Shown here: one piece after another, positions 21,899 to 22,957 of the stretch
How the letters are laid out: each line of letters starts with the position of its first letter
How positions within the stretch are numbered: position 1 is the first letter of the stretch
Source of the DNA: Bacilli bacterium
GTDB taxonomy: Bacteria > Bacillota_I > Bacilli_A > RF39 > UBA660
DNA: 22,957 nucleotides
Assembly (NCBI GenBank): GCA_029004695.1
Contig: JAQVZB010000009.1
Location: forward strand, 1-22,957
Direction: 5' to 3'
The notes under the pieces: model-generated
The model's database searches: none
What the model was told of the DNA's origin: nothing
What the model saw: only the letters and a program-made list of their open reading frames with translations
Translations under genes and position numbers: made by a program

Positions 21899-21964
21899 AG
21901 AGCTTTAAAGCTCCTTGTTTGCATAATGGCAAGCCGAATAGACCAAAAGGAGGGAAGAAAAACG
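21899..21964 (+). promoter_or_regulatory. Structured rpsF leader, S6:S18-type autoregulation candidate
   Basis: Two exclusive structures can form. In one, GAGCTTT/AAAGCTC (21900-21913) folds on itself at the very 5' end. In the other, CTCCTT (21911-21916) pairs with AAGGAG (21947-21952), hiding the ribosome-binding site. That second stem encloses an inner stem TTGC/GCAA (21919-21922 and 21929-21932) and an asymmetric loop whose 3' side carries CCG (21934-21936). A CCG in the 3' side of an asymmetric loop is the hallmark of the known S6:S18 operator in rpsF leaders. The match is by eye, and the stems are short. Confidence 0.5.
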
Positions 21965-22255
21965 ATGAATAAATATGAAATTATGTTTATTGTAAAAACA
22001 ACAATTGATGAACAAGAAACAAAGAAAAGTGCTACTAATCTAAAATCAATTATCACTGATATGAAAGGTGAAATAATTGAGTTTAAAGAAATGGGCCGAA
22101 AACAACTTGCATATCCGATCAAAAAAGAAATAACAGGTTTTTATTATCTTATTGTTTGTAATTCAAATGCCGAAACTATCTTAGAATTTGAACGTAAAGC
22201 AAGAATAGATGAAAATATTTTAAGACATTTAATTATAAATTTAGATAAGGAGTAA
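21965..22255 (+). CDS. rpsF: Small ribosomal subunit protein bS6
   Basis: A 96-residue ribosomal protein that pairs with bS18 on the 30S platform. The start at ATG 21965 is fixed by AAAGGAGGG ten bases upstream and the family opening MNKYEIMFIV; the in-frame extension to 21878 runs through the promoter and leader. Typical segments are EIIEFKEMGRKQLAYPIKKE and TGFYYLIVCN, then LEFERKARIDENILRHLIINL. It is the first gene of the standard rpsF-ssb-rpsR operon, three bases before ssb. In other bacteria the S6:S18 complex binds its own leader, and this leader has a matching arrangement. Confidence 0.97.
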   Translation: MNKYEIMFIVKTTIDEQETKKSATNLKSIITDMKGEIIEFKEMGRKQLAYPIKKEITGFYYLIVCNSNAETILEFERKARIDENILRHLIINLDKE

Positions 22256-22258
22256 AAT

Positions 22259-22708
22259 ATGAATAATGTTAGTTTAGTTGGAAGATTAACTAAAGATCCA
22301 GAATTAAGAAGTGTATCAGATGGACGAGCAGTTGTTAATGTAAATATTGCCATAAATAGAACTTTTACTAATGCAAATGGCGAAAGAGAAGCTGATTTTA
22401 TTCCGGTTGTAGTTTGGAATCGACAAGCTGAAAATTTAGCAAAATATTGTTCTAAAGGATCACAAGTAGCTGTTACTGGAAGAATTCAAACAAGAAGCTA
22501 TGATCATAGTGATGGAACTAAAAGATATGTTACTGAAGTATTAGCAGAATCTGTAACTTTTTTAAGTAGTAAAAATGATGGAACTTCTAATACATATAAT
22601 ACTCAAGGTCAAAATAATAACGAAATGCCAACTTCTGATTTAACTGAAGATCCTTTTAAAGATTTTGGATCAGAAGTAGTATTAAGTGATGATGACCTAC
22701 CGTTTTAA
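22259..22708 (+). CDS. ssb: Single-stranded DNA-binding protein
   Basis: SSB coats single-stranded DNA in replication, repair and recombination. The 149-residue protein has the OB-fold domain (about 1-105) beginning MNNVSLVGRLTKDPELRSVS, with NVNIAINRTFTNANGEREAD and the PVVVWNRQAENLAKYCSKGS loop, VAVTGRIQTRSY and VTEVLAESVTFL. The linker is short and rich in Asn/Thr. The C-terminal tail ends DDDLPF, the acidic tip that recruits replication and repair partners. AAGGAG precedes the ATG. Location between rpsF and rpsR is the standard arrangement, so it is the essential housekeeping SSB and not a plasmid or phage copy. Confidence 0.98.
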   Translation: MNNVSLVGRLTKDPELRSVSDGRAVVNVNIAINRTFTNANGEREADFIPVVVWNRQAENLAKYCSKGSQVAVTGRIQTRSYDHSDGTKRYVTEVLAESVTFLSSKNDGTSNTYNTQGQNNNEMPTSDLTEDPFKDFGSEVVLSDDDLPF

Positions 22709-22720
22709 GGAGGAAAATAA

Positions 22721-22936
22721 ATGGCTGAATTTTATCGTAAAAAGAAAAAGATTTGTCAAATGTGTGCTGGTAAAAGCGTAGATTATAAAGATGTAATGAT
22801 TATGAATAAATATATCAACGAAAAAGGAAAAATAATGCCCCGAAGAATGACTGGGGCATGTGCTAAACATCAAAGATATATTGCTAATCAAATAAAAAGA
22901 TCTCGTTTAATGGCTTTAATACCATTTGTAAAATAA
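22721..22936 (+). CDS. rpsR: Small ribosomal subunit protein bS18, zinc-binding form
   Basis: A 71-residue bS18, partner of bS6. The start has AAGGAGG eight bases upstream. Typical segments are YRKKKKICQMCAGKSVDYKD, then RRMTGACAKHQRYIANQIKR and the closing LMALIPFV. Four possible zinc ligands stand out, C12 and C15 followed by C47 and H50, so this is the C+ (zinc-ribbon) type rather than the cysteine-free paralog that some bacteria use when zinc is scarce. The last gene of the operon; a terminator follows at once. Confidence 0.97.
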   Translation: MAEFYRKKKKICQMCAGKSVDYKDVMIMNKYINEKGKIMPRRMTGACAKHQRYIANQIKRSRLMALIPFVK

Positions 22937-22957
22937 AAGTTGTTTTTAACAACTTTT
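22935..22957 (+). terminator. Intrinsic terminator after rpsR, at the window edge
   Basis: AAAAGTTGTT (22935-22944), TTT, AACAACTTTT (22948-22957) is a perfect 10-base inverted repeat with T at its 3' end. It starts within the rpsR stop codon, and the T-run may continue past the window. Confidence 0.8.

Noticed and set aside
21606..21932. - strand open frame of 108 codons over proS and the rpsF promoter
   Set aside because: Antisense to a confident gene and to the rpsF promoter; no translation signals.
1..22957. CRISPR arrays, tRNA or rRNA genes, insertion sequences, prophage
   Set aside because: No spaced repeats, no cloverleaf or rRNA-like GC-rich segments and no transposase or integrase signatures were seen in any frame.

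Overview
The window is a very AT-rich, gene-dense stretch of a bacterial chromosome, about 23 kb long and almost entirely coding on the + strand. Gene content (SmpB, SecA, RF2, long-form Hpf, YitT, CwlD-type amidase, AgrA/C/B/D) points to a low-GC Bacillota lineage. The small intergenic gaps and several short-form proteins suggest a reduced-genome, gut-type relative of Bacilli/Mollicutes (RF39-like groups are a guess from gene flavour only). TGA is a genuine stop here: it ends the cupin, agrB, fchA and proS genes, and RF2 carries its in-frame TGA frameshift site. The Mycoplasma code is therefore excluded.

Layout. 1-2563: the tail of smpB, overlapped by a secreted, C-terminally anchored amidase-signature enzyme, then a small cupin. 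2600-5630: a rearranged agr quorum-sensing locus. agrA-agrC run on the + strand and meet agrB-agrD head-on from the - strand; a single hairpin between them contains both stop codons. The 34-residue agrD prepeptide was found by reading the - strand after agrB; it lacks a cysteine at the usual ring position. 5630-8976: cold-shock protein, hibernation factor and SecA, each with its own promoter. 8977-11388: an accessory-looking patch with a small membrane protein, a decayed copy of the SecA zinc tail, a 62-residue unknown protein and a SIS-domain protein. 11389-12879: a membrane-anchored HTH regulator. 13037-14968: prfB with the classic +1 frameshift, coupled to a YitT-family protein. 15030-17809: a CwlD-like amidase, then an Abi_2/HEPN protein in one unit with an HtrA protease. 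17873-20436: ychF, an FchA/FTCD-C-type gene and folD in one unit. 20506-21840: a prolyl-tRNA synthetase without the large editing insertion. 21965-22936: the rpsF-ssb-rpsR operon with a structured leader.

How the genes work together. Three points stand out. (1) The agr locus holds everything for peptide signalling (AgrB protease, AgrD precursor, AgrC sensor, AgrA regulator) in a convergent layout with a non-canonical signal. (2) FolD keeps its dinucleotide-binding region but lacks two of the four cyclohydrolase active-site residues, while the gene it overlaps by 4 nt encodes a cyclodeaminase/cyclohydrolase-family protein. A two-protein split of the FolD reaction is likely. (3) Transcription signals are very compact: extended -10 boxes of the form TGnTATAAT sit 18-36 bases before most start codons, often directly behind the T-tract of the previous gene's terminator, and several terminator stems are built from the last codons of the gene. 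Everything here was read by eye; no database search or folding program was run.
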